The position numbers and the translations under genes were made by a program. Under the pieces are notes generated by a model. That model saw only the letters and a program-made list of their open reading frames with translations. It was not told where the DNA came from and ran no database searches. 18,613 nucleotides of DNA, from positions 1 to 18,613 of the forward strand of contig JBDROX010000040.1 of NCBI GenBank assembly GCA_043809645.1, in the 5' to 3' direction. Source of the stretch: JBDROX01 sp043809645. GTDB lineage: Bacteria; Patescibacteriota; Patescibacteriia; Magasanikbacterales; UBA922. Below, in pieces: positions 7,673-15,519 of this stretch (positions within the stretch are counted from its first letter, which is position 1; every line of letters starts with the position of its first letter).

Positions 7673-8920
7673 ATGCCTCAAGTAAAACCAGATATTGAAA
7701 CTTTTGCAAAAATTAAAGTCGTGGGAGTTGGTGGTTCAGGTGGAAGTGCCGTTGATCGGATGGTAAAAGCTGGAATTCGAGGTGTAGATTTTATTGCAAT
7801 GAATACTGATGTACAGGCACTGCATCACAATACTGCATCTCATAAGCTTCATATTGGAAAGACAGTCACGCGCGGTCTTGGTGCTGGAATGAATCCAGAA
7901 CAAGGAAAGAGAAGCGCAGAAGAGTCGCAGAATGAGATCCGAGAAATGCTCAAAGACGCTGATATGGTATTTGTCACTTGTGGTCTCGGTGGAGGTACTG
8001 GGTCTGGTGCAAGTCCAATTATTGCATCAATTGCCAGGGAGATCGGGGCTCTCACCGTAGGAGTAGTAACAAAACCATTTTCATTCGAGGGACCACAGCG
8101 TTGTTCTATTGCTGATGAAGCACACGATGAACTTGCTGATCATGTTGACACAATTATTACCATTCCAAATGATCGAGTACTGCAGATCATTGACAAGAAG
8201 ACACCACTTCTCGAAGCCTTCAAGATCGTTGATGATGTGTTGAGACAGGGTGTCCAGGGTATTTCAGAACTCATTACAGTGCCAGGTCTCGTAAATGTAG
8301 ACTTTGCTGACGTCAAGGCAATCATGCAGGATACTGGAAGTGCGCTCATGGGTATTGGAATTGGTACTGGTGAGACTCGGACAGTCGATGCTGCACAGGC
8401 GGCTATCTCTAGTCCACTTCTCGAAGTCTCTATTGATGGGGCTAGAGGTATACTCTTTACCATCACTGGTGGACCAAGTTTGGGCATGCAGGAGGTCTCT
8501 GAGGCCGCCAAGGTTATCACGAGTTCTGCAGATGAAGATGTACGCGTTATTTTCGGTGCTGTGATTGACGAGAATATGGGAGACGATGTTCGTGTTACTG
8601 TTATTGCTACTGGTTTTGATGAAGAAAAAGAGAGGAGAAGATCATTTAAACACGAAGACGATGTCCGTTCATCAGACTTGGGTCCAAAGAAGACATCATT
8701 TAGTTCTGGTATTTTTACAAAAAAAATATTTTCTTCTGGTACAGACCAAAGGAGCGATGCTGGACAAAAAGATACTCAGGTTACGCTACGAACTCAACAT
8801 ACTATGGGTGGTGGACAAGATATTGGAACATCTGTGCCGAGCCAGCGATCCAGACCTCAACCAGAGGAGGACGATTTAGAGATTCCAGCGTTTATTCGAA
8901 AGAAGATGATTGGAAAATAA
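7673..8920 (+). CDS. ftsZ: Cell division GTPase FtsZ
   Basis: 415 residues, the tubulin-like GTPase that forms the division ring. The nucleotide-binding loops are present: VVGVGGSGGSAVDRM at 16-30, NTD at 44-46, and the tubulin signature GGGTGSGASP at 106-115, with Ser where most FtsZ proteins have Thr. The GVQGISELI and NVDFADVK (T7 loop) segments follow. After the globular part (to ~320) comes a variable linker of ~75 residues. The conserved tail EDDLEIPAFIRKKM at the end binds FtsA and other partners, and FtsA is encoded just upstream. The gene has its own promoter and is followed by a hairpin terminator. Confidence 0.98.
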   Translation: MPQVKPDIETFAKIKVVGVGGSGGSAVDRMVKAGIRGVDFIAMNTDVQALHHNTASHKLHIGKTVTRGLGAGMNPEQGKRSAEESQNEIREMLKDADMVFVTCGLGGGTGSGASPIIASIAREIGALTVGVVTKPFSFEGPQRCSIADEAHDELADHVDTIITIPNDRVLQIIDKKTPLLEAFKIVDDVLRQGVQGISELITVPGLVNVDFADVKAIMQDTGSALMGIGIGTGETRTVDAAQAAISSPLLEVSIDGARGILFTITGGPSLGMQEVSEAAKVITSSADEDVRVIFGAVIDENMGDDVRVTVIATGFDEEKERRRSFKHEDDVRSSDLGPKKTSFSSGIFTKKIFSSGTDQRSDAGQKDTQVTLRTQHTMGGGQDIGTSVPSQRSRPQPEEDDLEIPAFIRKKMIGK

Positions 8921-8929
8921 GTATACAAA

Positions 8930-8951
8930 AGACCCCTAACAAGGGGTTTTC
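8930..8951 (+). terminator. Rho-independent terminator after ftsZ
   Basis: Perfect 6-bp stem ACCCCT/AGGGGT around the loop AACA (8932-8947), followed by TTT. It starts 11 bases after the ftsZ stop. Confidence 0.8.
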
Positions 8952-8962
8952 TATTTGAAAAA

Positions 8963-8982
8963 TCCTGTGTTATAATAAGAGT
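8963..8982 (+). promoter_or_regulatory. Extended -10 promoter for nrdR
   Basis: TCCTGTGTTATAATAAGAGT contains TGT-TATAAT (hexamer 8971-8976), a perfect extended -10. It differs at only two of 20 positions from the sequence before ppsA. No convincing -35. The leader to the chosen nrdR start would be about 55 bases. Confidence 0.65.
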
Positions 8983-9037
8983 TATGGACACGATATGAAA
9001 CTATGTAATTGTTTTTTATACATCAGTGAACTTCTTT

Positions 9038-9520
9038 ATGTATTGTCCAGTATGTCGTTCAAAAGATACGAAGGTCGTAGACTCGAGGCTTTCTCAGGAC
9101 ACGATGTCTATTCGACGTAGAAGAGAGTGCGATAAATGTAAATATCGTTTTTCTACATTAGAAGAAATGGAGCTCCTTGATGTGGTGGTTGTCAAAAGTG
9201 ATGGCAAGAGAGAAATCTATTGCAGGGAAAAGATAGAGCACGGTGTTCGTCAGTCTCTAACAAAACGACCTTTTACAGATGACAGTTTCAGGCGTCTGAT
9301 AAATGCAATGGAACGGGATATTCAGAAGAAGCTTGGTAAGTCTTGGACGCGTGGCACGAAGTCAAAAGAAATTACAAGCAAACAGGTTGGGGATATTGTC
9401 ATGCGACATCTGAAGAAGTTTGATAAAGTTGCGTATATTCGTTTTGCTTCTGTCTACAGATCATTCGAGGATGTCAATACATTTCATAGAGAAGCAAAAT
9501 CACTTCTTTCAAAAAAATAA
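9038..9520 (+). CDS. nrdR: Transcriptional repressor NrdR
   Basis: 160 residues from the ATG at 9038. A GTG 12 bases upstream is in frame, but NrdR proteins start right at the zinc ribbon (MYCPVC here), so ATG is preferred. The zinc ribbon uses C3, C6, C31 and C34, with the conserved DSR and basic RRRREC segment between. An ATP-cone domain follows (VVKSDGKREIYCREKI to VAYIRFASVYRSF). NrdR senses ATP/dATP and represses ribonucleotide reductase genes. No nrd gene is in this window, so its targets lie elsewhere. It is the first gene after the ftsZ terminator and has its own promoter. Confidence 0.95.
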   Translation: MYCPVCRSKDTKVVDSRLSQDTMSIRRRRECDKCKYRFSTLEEMELLDVVVVKSDGKREIYCREKIEHGVRQSLTKRPFTDDSFRRLINAMERDIQKKLGKSWTRGTKSKEITSKQVGDIVMRHLKKFDKVAYIRFASVYRSFEDVNTFHREAKSLLSKK

Positions 9521-9547
9521 CAAATAATATTTTAATGATGGCAGTAT

Positions 9548-9973
9548 ATGGTAAAAAAAGAATCAAAGAAAAAAGAAGAAGAAAAAGACAAGTCCGTAGA
9601 AAAAAAGGATGAGGATATTCTGACAGATAAAGAGCTCCGTGACCTTATTGAAAAAGATATCAAATGGTCGCAAGTTATTTATAAACAAAATAAGAAGATC
9701 AAAACAAGGATGACCATGCTTGTCGTAGGAAATTATCTACGACTCTTGCTTATCTTTGTCCCAATTATTTTGGGTCTGATTTTCCTTATACCGGTTTTTA
9801 ATAGCGCGTTTCAAAAGTACGAACCTTATTTTGAAAGACTTAGAACACTGATCATCCAGAGTCCAACATCGCAGACTGTTACTGGTCAAATTTCTGGAAA
9901 AGATATTGATACACTTATAAAAGAATTGCAGGAGTATAAGCAATCAGCATATGAAGCACAACAAGAGAACTAA
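9548..9973 (+). CDS. Small membrane protein of unknown function
   Basis: 141 residues. Residues 1-30 are extremely Lys/Glu-rich, and 31-56 a charged helical segment. Residues ~57-84 form a long hydrophobic stretch (one long or two short membrane helices, with a Pro in the middle). Residues 85-141 are a polar, helical C-terminal part ending in a Gln/Glu-rich segment. I recognise no domain or catalytic motif. The gene lies 27 bases after nrdR, and its last 23 bases overlap the start of pyk, so it belongs to the nrdR-pyk transcript. Confidence 0.65.
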   Translation: MVKKESKKKEEEKDKSVEKKDEDILTDKELRDLIEKDIKWSQVIYKQNKKIKTRMTMLVVGNYLRLLLIFVPIILGLIFLIPVFNSAFQKYEPYFERLRTLIIQSPTSQTVTGQISGKDIDTLIKELQEYKQSAYEAQQEN

Positions 9974-11393
9974 AATTGTCTGCACACTTGGTCCTGCATC
10001 AGAGACCAAGGAGATAATCACAGGCATGGTCAAGGCTGGTATGAATGTGGCAAGGCTAAATTTTTCGCATGGAACACATGCGAATCATAAGAAGCTTATT
10101 TCTACAGTCCGAGCTGTTGAAAAAGAAACTGGAGAGCCTATAGCCATCCTTCAAGATCTGCAAGGGCCAAAAATTAGAATTGGTATCATACCAAAAGAAG
10201 GGATAGAACTCAAAGAGGAGTCGGTCGCCATGTTTGATACAGCACTCGAGGGGTACACAGATGGTGTGATTCCAATTCATTATGATCTTCACAAGTTTGT
10301 AAAAAAGGGAGAGCGCTTACTCATCAATGATGGAAGAAGCGAGGTAGTAGTTCTTGGAGTCTCTGGGACTACCATTAGAACAGAGGTTGTGGTTGGTGGA
10401 ATTATTACATCAAACAAAGGAATAAATATTCCAGACACAGAGCTTGTTGTGAGTGCTCTCACAGAAAAGGATAAGAAAGATGCACGATTTGGTGTTGAGC
10501 ATGGTGTAGACATGATGGCACTCTCTTTTGTTATGAATGCCAAGGACATTCTGGATCTCAGATTTGTCATCAAAGAATATGAAAAAGAATTGGGTATTAG
10601 AGGTAAAGAGCCAATTCGCATAATAGCAAAAATAGAGAGGAACGAGGCTGTCAATAACATTGTGGAGATTCTTGGTGTGGTAGATGGTATTATGGTTGCT
10701 CGTGGCGATCTTGGTATAGAGGTGCCAGTAGCCGATGTTCCTCTTATTCAGAAGAAGCTTATTGATCTCTCTCTGGAGGCTGCGAAGCCTGTCATTGTGG
10801 CAACACAGATGCTTGACTCTATGCAAAACAACCCACGGCCAACCCGTGCAGAAGTCTCTGATGTATCTGGTGCTGTTGTTGATCATACAGACGCAGTCAT
10901 GTTGTCTAATGAGAGTGCAACAGGGAAGTACCCAGTCAAAACAGTGAAAACCATGGCAAACATCATTTCCGAAACAGAGAAGTCTTCCTATGACGATCTC
11001 GCATTCCGTGAACCAAAAAAGAATAAAGATGGTGTAGATGATGTCATAAGTGGGCTCTCCAGATATATTGGAGAGAAAGTTGGTGCAAAGCTTATCCTAG
11101 CTGCTTCAATTTCTGGTGAGACTGGCAGACTCATTAGCCGCTATAGACCAGAGCTTCCTGTCATTGTGGTGACCAATACACCACGGGTACAGCATCAGCT
11201 GAACTTGTCATGGGGCATCCATCCACTGATTATCAAACCATGCAGAACTATAGAGGAGCTGATCGAGCGGTCTGTTACAGAACTAAAGAAGCGGAACATG
11301 GTCAAATCTGGAGAAAGTATTATTGTTGTTGCTGGAGAGCCGGTTGGACAGGCTGGACATGTGAATCTTTTGGAGGTCAAGGACGTTGAGTGA
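9951..11393 (+). CDS. pyk: Pyruvate kinase
   Basis: 480 residues. It converts PEP and ADP to pyruvate and ATP, the last step of glycolysis, in the cytoplasm. N-terminal TKIVCTLGPAS and NFSHG, the LQDLQGPKIRIG segment, the B domain (~70-170), the active-site KIERNEAV and MVARGDLGIEVP, and ATQMLDSM with the following ARG-containing loop are all present. A C-terminal domain (~355-475) is complete, including the SGETGR phosphate-binding-like motif. The start overlaps the preceding gene by 23 bases. It is followed by a hairpin terminator, then by ppsA, which runs the opposite reaction. Confidence 0.97.
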   Translation: MKHNKRTKIVCTLGPASETKEIITGMVKAGMNVARLNFSHGTHANHKKLISTVRAVEKETGEPIAILQDLQGPKIRIGIIPKEGIELKEESVAMFDTALEGYTDGVIPIHYDLHKFVKKGERLLINDGRSEVVVLGVSGTTIRTEVVVGGIITSNKGINIPDTELVVSALTEKDKKDARFGVEHGVDMMALSFVMNAKDILDLRFVIKEYEKELGIRGKEPIRIIAKIERNEAVNNIVEILGVVDGIMVARGDLGIEVPVADVPLIQKKLIDLSLEAAKPVIVATQMLDSMQNNPRPTRAEVSDVSGAVVDHTDAVMLSNESATGKYPVKTVKTMANIISETEKSSYDDLAFREPKKNKDGVDDVISGLSRYIGEKVGAKLILAASISGETGRLISRYRPELPVIVVTNTPRVQHQLNLSWGIHPLIIKPCRTIEELIERSVTELKKRNMVKSGESIIVVAGEPVGQAGHVNLLEVKDVE

Positions 11394-11403
11394 TAACTTT
11401 TTT

Positions 11404-11433
11404 AAAAGGCGAGTAGTGGGCTCGTCTTTTTTT
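11404..11433 (+). terminator. Rho-independent terminator after pyk
   Basis: GGCGAG/CTCGTC stem (11408-11426, one G-T pair) with a 7-base loop, extended by flanking AAAA and followed by seven T. It starts 10 bases after the pyk stop. Confidence 0.8.
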
Positions 11434-11568
11434 GTTCTTGACAAAGTAAAAGTAGTATAAATATGGCTGGGTCTTCTTAGGAAAAAATATTCATGTGGTG
11501 TACTCTCCCACCTGAGTTTCTTTTCCCTTATGCACACATTACCCACACGACGCACAGCATACCCCGCT

Positions 11569-11588
11569 TCCTGTGGTATAATAAAAGT
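11569..11588 (+). promoter_or_regulatory. Extended -10 promoter for ppsA
   Basis: TCCTGTGGTATAATAAAAGT contains TGG-TATAAT (hexamer 11577-11582). Transcription would begin about 20 bases before the ATG at 11610. It is nearly identical to the nrdR promoter; no clear -35. Confidence 0.65.
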
Positions 11589-11609
11589 CCGTAAAGTGGG
11601 TTTTTATTT

Positions 11610-14597
11610 ATGTCTAAAAAAAGAAACATAAAACAAAAGGCTCTGCAAAAAAAGAATGTAGATATTCTTTGGTTCAAAGATATTCGTATTGGCGATGTTT
11701 CTCTGGTTGGCGGAAAGAATGCTTCTCTCGGTGAAATGTATTCCAATGTCCGAAAGATGGGGATGCGTATTCCCAACGGATTTGCTGTCACAGCAAATGT
11801 CTATTGGGATTTTTTAGATACTTCGGAATTAAAAGATGAGATCAAGAAAGAGATGTTGAATCTAGATGTAAAAGATGTCAGAGAGCTGGCACGAGTGAGT
11901 AAAAGAGTAAGGGACATGATTTTGAAAGCAGAGATTCCAGAATCCTCACAAAAGAGTATTGTTCAGGCATATGGAAAGCTTTCACAAAATAAAAAAGAAA
12001 AGAATATTTCGGTTGCTGTCAGATCGAGTGCAACTGCAGAAGATCTTCCTGGAGCAAGCTTCGCTGGACAGCAGGAAACATATCTCAATGTTGTGGGAAA
12101 TGAAAAGCTTCTGCTTAATGTGAAGAAATGTATTGCTTCGCTCTTTACGTCACGTGCTATTTCTTATCGTGAAGCACAGGGATTTGACCATATGTCTGTT
12201 GCCCTCTCTGTGACAGTGCAGGAAATGATTGATGGCAGTCATGGTGCAAGTGGTGTCCTGTTCACACTCGACACAGAGTCTGGATTCCGTGGGGTGACAT
12301 TGGTGAACGCCTCCTATGGTCTCGGTGAATATGTGGTGAAAGGAAGGGTGGTACCAGATCAGTTTTATGTGTTTGACGAAGGTTTGAAGCGCGGTAAGAA
12401 GGCACTCATAAGTCGAACACTTGGATCAAAGGAAGTGAAGCTTGTCTACGGAAAAAATGGGAGTACGGTGCAAATGAAAGTCTCTGCTGTCCAACGAAGA
12501 AAGTTTTCTATTTCAGAGGACGAAGTGTTACAGCTCGCCAAATGGGGGAATCTGCTGGAAGAGCACTATGGAGTGCCACAGGATATCGAATGGGTCAAAG
12601 ATGGAAAGACCGGCCAGCTCTACATTGTTCAGGCGCGGCCAGAAACAGTCAGAGCCCAAGAGTCAGGTATGGTGATAGAGAAGTACGTCCTCAAAAAGCT
12701 TGGGACAGAACTCCTCTCTGGTGTCGCAGTTGGCCAGAAGATCGGTGCTGGAAAGGTTCGTATCATCGAAGACCCGAAGCAAATGAAGCAGTTCAAAAAG
12801 GGGGATGTTCTTGTTACTCGTATTACAGACCCAGACTGGGAGCCAATCATGCGTATTGCTAGTGCGATAGTTACCGAACAGGGCGGAAAGACATCTCATG
12901 CAGCTATTGTATCCAGGGAACTCGGTGTTCCCTGTGTTGTTGGTGCATCCAAAGCAAGAAAGATTCTTAAAAATGGTCAACAGGTCACCGTCAGTTGTGC
13001 AAAGGGTGATGAGGGTATCATTTACCGGGGAAACCTTCCATTTGAAGTGCAGAGAACCGAGCTCAAGAAAGTCCCAGAGACAAAAACCAAGATCATGATG
13101 AATATTGGTGACCCAGACCATGCCTTTTCTCTATCGAGACTGCCTCACAAAGGTGTTGGGCTTGCTCGGCTTGAGTTTATCTTTTCAAATTTTATAAAAA
13201 TTCATCCTCTCGCACTACTGCACTATAAGAAATTAAAAGATAAGAAGGCAAAGAAAAAGATAAAAGAGCTTACCTATGGATATGCTGACAAGTCAGAATA
13301 TTGTGTAGAGAAGCTTGCGGAAGGTATTGCGAGAATTGCAGCAGCCATGCATCCATATGATGTTGTTGTTCGTCTGTCAGACTTCAAGACAAATGAATAT
13401 AGGACACTTATTGGTGGAAATGAATTTGAACCAAAGGAAAATAATCCAATGATTGGGTGGCGTGGGGCCAGTCGATATTACTCAAAAGAATACAAAGAGG
13501 CATTTGGTCTGGAGTGTAAAGCAATTAAGCGTGTTCGGGAAGAATGGGGTCTTACCAATGTCATTGCAATGGTTCCATTTTGTAGAACTCCAGAAGAAGG
13601 AGAACGTGTACTGAATACTATGGCAGATTTTGGTCTTACACGTGGAAAAGATGGTCTACAGGTCTATGTCATGTGTGAAATTCCTTCCAATGTTATTTTA
13701 GCAGATGAATTTGCAAAAATCTTTGATGGATTCAGTATTGGGTCAAATGATCTCACGCAGCTAACCTTGGCAGTAGATAGAGATTCTTCACTCGTCAGCC
13801 ATATTTATGATGAGAAACATCCCGCAGTCAAGAAACTGATCAAGGATGTTATTGCAGTTGCACACAAGCATGGAAAGAAGGTTGGTATTTGTGGACAGGC
13901 ACCGAGTGACTATCCAGAATTTGCAAGTTTTCTCATCCGAGAAGGCATCGATAGTATGTCCCTCAATCCAGACACTATTGTGGAGAATGTGAGTCGCGTG
14001 GCTAAGCTCGAGAAGACCATAGGGAAGACTGGTGGAAAGACAAACACAAAATTACTGAGTCTCGTCAGTATTGTTGGTATTCTTGCTGCAGGCCTTATTG
14101 GCTTAGGTGCTGGGTGTGGAAATGTTGGTCAGGAGAAAGTTTTTCAGGAAATACAAGAGAGCTATGTTGCGCCTGCAGAGCTTAGAGAGCGGGCAGTTGA
14201 AAAAGCTCTGGCAGAAAAAGAAAAGGAAGACGCCAAGAAAATGTCGACACTGAAGATTCGTGATTTTGGTGGATTTCAAATGCAATATCCGCAGGGTTGG
14301 AATGTAGAGCAAATTGATGGAAGATTTGAAGTGAAAGATCCAGAGACTGATGGGTATGTCATTATTAAATACCAGCAGTATAATAATCTTGTGGAATATG
14401 AAGATGAGTATGAAAATGAGCAGAGAATAGGCGGTAGGAAGGCGTTTCGATACCCTGATTCAGGCCTTGTGGGCAGTATGTTCGATGTTGTCTACATTCT
14501 CGTAGACGAGAGTCATGTGATTGAGATCAATGGGAGTGAGTGGCGGTTTGATGAGATTTTGAAGACAATATCATTTTTACCTCTGGAGGAAATTTAA
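11610..14597 (+). CDS. ppsA: Phosphoenolpyruvate synthase with C-terminal membrane/PsbP-like extension
   Basis: 995 residues. PEP synthase makes PEP from pyruvate with ATP hydrolysed to AMP. The N-terminal ATP-grasp/pyruvate-binding domain shows VGGKNASLGEM and VAVRSSATAEDLPGASFAG. The swivelling phosphohistidine domain has GGKTSHAAIVSRELGVPC with the catalytic H430. The TIM-barrel domain ends with GICGQAPSDYPEF and the catalytic C761. The enzyme part finishes near residue 805 (SLNPDTIVENVSRVA), the usual length. It continues in frame into a basic linker, a hydrophobic helix (~814-832) ending in a lipobox-like LGAGC (C836), a charged coil, and a domain starting FQMQYPQGW that resembles PsbP-like lipoproteins. 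The enzyme would thus be tethered to the membrane with an outside domain, or an internal GTG start near 13995 could yield a separate lipoprotein. The PpsA call is firm; the meaning of the tail is not. Confidence 0.95.
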   Translation: MSKKRNIKQKALQKKNVDILWFKDIRIGDVSLVGGKNASLGEMYSNVRKMGMRIPNGFAVTANVYWDFLDTSELKDEIKKEMLNLDVKDVRELARVSKRVRDMILKAEIPESSQKSIVQAYGKLSQNKKEKNISVAVRSSATAEDLPGASFAGQQETYLNVVGNEKLLLNVKKCIASLFTSRAISYREAQGFDHMSVALSVTVQEMIDGSHGASGVLFTLDTESGFRGVTLVNASYGLGEYVVKGRVVPDQFYVFDEGLKRGKKALISRTLGSKEVKLVYGKNGSTVQMKVSAVQRRKFSISEDEVLQLAKWGNLLEEHYGVPQDIEWVKDGKTGQLYIVQARPETVRAQESGMVIEKYVLKKLGTELLSGVAVGQKIGAGKVRIIEDPKQMKQFKKGDVLVTRITDPDWEPIMRIASAIVTEQGGKTSHAAIVSRELGVPCVVGASKARKILKNGQQVTVSCAKGDEGIIYRGNLPFEVQRTELKKVPETKTKIMMNIGDPDHAFSLSRLPHKGVGLARLEFIFSNFIKIHPLALLHYKKLKDKKAKKKIKELTYGYADKSEYCVEKLAEGIARIAAAMHPYDVVVRLSDFKTNEYRTLIGGNEFEPKENNPMIGWRGASRYYSKEYKEAFGLECKAIKRVREEWGLTNVIAMVPFCRTPEEGERVLNTMADFGLTRGKDGLQVYVMCEIPSNVILADEFAKIFDGFSIGSNDLTQLTLAVDRDSSLVSHIYDEKHPAVKKLIKDVIAVAHKHGKKVGICGQAPSDYPEFASFLIREGIDSMSLNPDTIVENVSRVAKLEKTIGKTGGKTNTKLLSLVSIVGILAAGLIGLGAGCGNVGQEKVFQEIQESYVAPAELRERAVEKALAEKEKEDAKKMSTLKIRDFGGFQMQYPQGWNVEQIDGRFEVKDPETDGYVIIKYQQYNNLVEYEDEYENEQRIGGRKAFRYPDSGLVGSMFDVVYILVDESHVIEINGSEWRFDEILKTISFLPLEEI

Positions 14598-14604
14598 AAC
14601 AAAG

Positions 14605-14636
14605 AATCTAAAAAGCCCGAAAGGGCTTTTTAGATT
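14605..14636. terminator. Bidirectional hairpin terminator between convergent genes
   Basis: A perfect 14-bp stem (AATCTAAAAAGCCC and its complement) around a GAAA tetraloop. The T-rich and A-rich flanks let it work for ppsA on the plus strand and for the converging minus-strand gene that ends at 14653. Confidence 0.9.
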
Positions 14637-14652
14637 GCAGTATAGTAGTGAT

Positions 14653-15195
14653 TTATATTTGATCCATAATCCACATCACTTCATCTGGGTACGACGGACT
14701 TGCTGTACCGTTGTACCAATAGAGCTTTTCGTATGTTGATGTTGTACTATACCATTTTGACGTGCTTGTGTTATGACCACAGAGATTCTTTCCTACTTCT
14801 ATGATTGCTTCATCAATTGATTCAAACGGGATTTGGGCGCCACCCCAACCAAACGGATTGTTATATTGCATGCGCTTGCCACCAGTTGATTCCTGCATAG
14901 CTATGGCAGGGAGGAGTCGCCAGTCCATATCACATCCATCTGCTGTCTCGACAAAGATTTGCCCAAAGCCTGTGAGAGGTGCTTTCTGTGTAGTAAAATA
15001 TGTATTGATACGATCTGGTCTGTCATCATGCTGTGGCGGTGGTTTTATTTTGGTGCTCATGCCAGTTAGAAGTGCACCTGTGAGGATGAGAACAATAATT
15101 TTTATTTTGGTTGCTAATCTTAGGGATTTAAAGAGGTTACGAGATTTTGTCTTCGTTTTTCTTACCCTTTTCAATTTTCTTTTTATCTTGAGCAT
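14653..15195 (-). CDS. Membrane-anchored lysozyme/glucosaminidase-like protein
   Basis: 180 residues. Residues 1-28 are very rich in Lys/Arg, ~32-46 are a single hydrophobic segment (uncleaved anchor or signal), and 47-75 are a linker. Residues ~76-180 are the catalytic-like domain. DWRLLPAIAMQESTGG with E102 resembles the catalytic region of lysozyme-like/glucosaminidase folds. The following NNPFGWGG and the FESIDEAIIEVGKNL helix are characteristic of that superfamily. Such proteins cleave or remodel peptidoglycan outside the membrane. The substrate bond cannot be told from the sequence. The gene converges on ppsA and has an extended -10 so close to its ATG that the mRNA should be leaderless. 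Confidence 0.7.
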   Translation of the reverse strand: MLKIKRKLKRVRKTKTKSRNLFKSLRLATKIKIIVLILTGALLTGMSTKIKPPPQHDDRPDRINTYFTTQKAPLTGFGQIFVETADGCDMDWRLLPAIAMQESTGGKRMQYNNPFGWGGAQIPFESIDEAIIEVGKNLCGHNTSTSKWYSTTSTYEKLYWYNGTASPSYPDEVMWIMDQI

Positions 15196-15201
15196 GAGGG
15201 A

Positions 15202-15210
15202 ATTATATCA
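15202..15210 (-). promoter_or_regulatory. Extended -10 promoter giving a probable leaderless mRNA
   Basis: On the minus strand this reads TGATATAAT. Only six bases separate the hexamer from the ATG at 15195, so transcription should start at or next to the A of the start codon. No -35 is evident. Confidence 0.5.
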
Positions 15211-15241
15211 TAAATATCTCTTGTTGCGATTTTCTTCCACA

Positions 15242-15270
15242 TTGACAGATTTTCTACAATATAGTATTAT
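15242..15270 (+). promoter_or_regulatory. Near-consensus sigma-70 promoter
   Basis: TTGACA (15242-15247), a 17-base spacer and TATTAT (15265-15270): the best promoter match in the window. It faces the 38-residue basic ORF; the start would be near 15277, some 20 bases before its ATG. Confidence 0.7.
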
Positions 15271-15297
15271 GAGTGCGTTACATTTAATTGAATCGCT

Positions 15298-15414
15298 ATG
15301 GGAATGCGAAAGAAAAACAACGCTATTGAGAAGGTTCGAAGAGAAAAGGCAAAAATAAGACGTGATAAGAAGCGTCTCAAACGAAAGAAAAAGCTAGCTG
15401 AGAGGAAGTCTTAG
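15298..15414 (+). CDS. Tiny Lys/Arg-rich protein
   Basis: 38 residues, beginning MGMRKKNNAIEKVRREKAK and ending LAERKS. About half the residues are Lys or Arg, evenly spread as in one long amphipathic helix. There is no Cys, aromatic residue or hydrophobic segment. A near-consensus promoter stands 28 bases upstream and T precedes the ATG as in other genes here. A second in-frame ATG at 15304 is possible. The composition fits an RNA- or ribosome-binding peptide, but I do not recognise a family, and it is too short for coding statistics. Confidence 0.5.
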   Translation: MGMRKKNNAIEKVRREKAKIRRDKKRLKRKKKLAERKS

Positions 15415-15442
15415 TATTTTCTCCTACCTGGACTGGTAATTT

Positions 15443-15455
15443 CCGCCAAAGGCGG
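15443..15455. repeat. GC palindrome CCGCC-AAA-GGCGG
   Basis: A perfect 5-bp inverted repeat with an AAA loop, inserted at the D-loop position of the tRNA remnant. The left arm with flanking TT can alternatively pair with GGCGGAA at 15487-15493. Confidence 0.7.
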
Positions 15456-15495
15456 TCAAACACTATTTAGAGCGTCGTCCTGTCACGGCGGAAGC

Positions 15496-15519
15496 ATACC
15501 CGCCTTGGGCGGGTTGTAT
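15496..15519. repeat. GC palindrome CCCGCC/GGCGGG with ATAC/GTAT extension
   Basis: CCCGCC (15499-15504) pairs with GGCGGG, and the flanking ATAC and GTAT can extend the stem with a small bulge. It is related to the palindrome at 15443 and may be a dispersed REP-like repeat of this genome. Confidence 0.65.

Noticed and set aside
7778..8008. Ser for Thr in the FtsZ tubulin signature (GGGTGSG) as a sign of inactivity
   Set aside because: The substitution is conservative and all other GTP-binding and T7-loop residues are intact.
9026..9037. GTG start for nrdR at 9026
   Set aside because: It would add four residues before the zinc-ribbon start that NrdR proteins normally begin with; the ATG at 9038 fits the family.
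11438..11466. TTGACA followed by AT-rich sequence after pyk
   Set aside because: The only -10-like hexamers lie 12-14 bases away, too close for a sigma-70 promoter; the extended -10 at 11577 fits ppsA better.
14801..15358. Plus-strand ORF of 185 residues
   Set aside because: Antisense to the lysozyme-like gene, whose domain motifs are clear; it also overlaps the 38-residue ORF in another frame.
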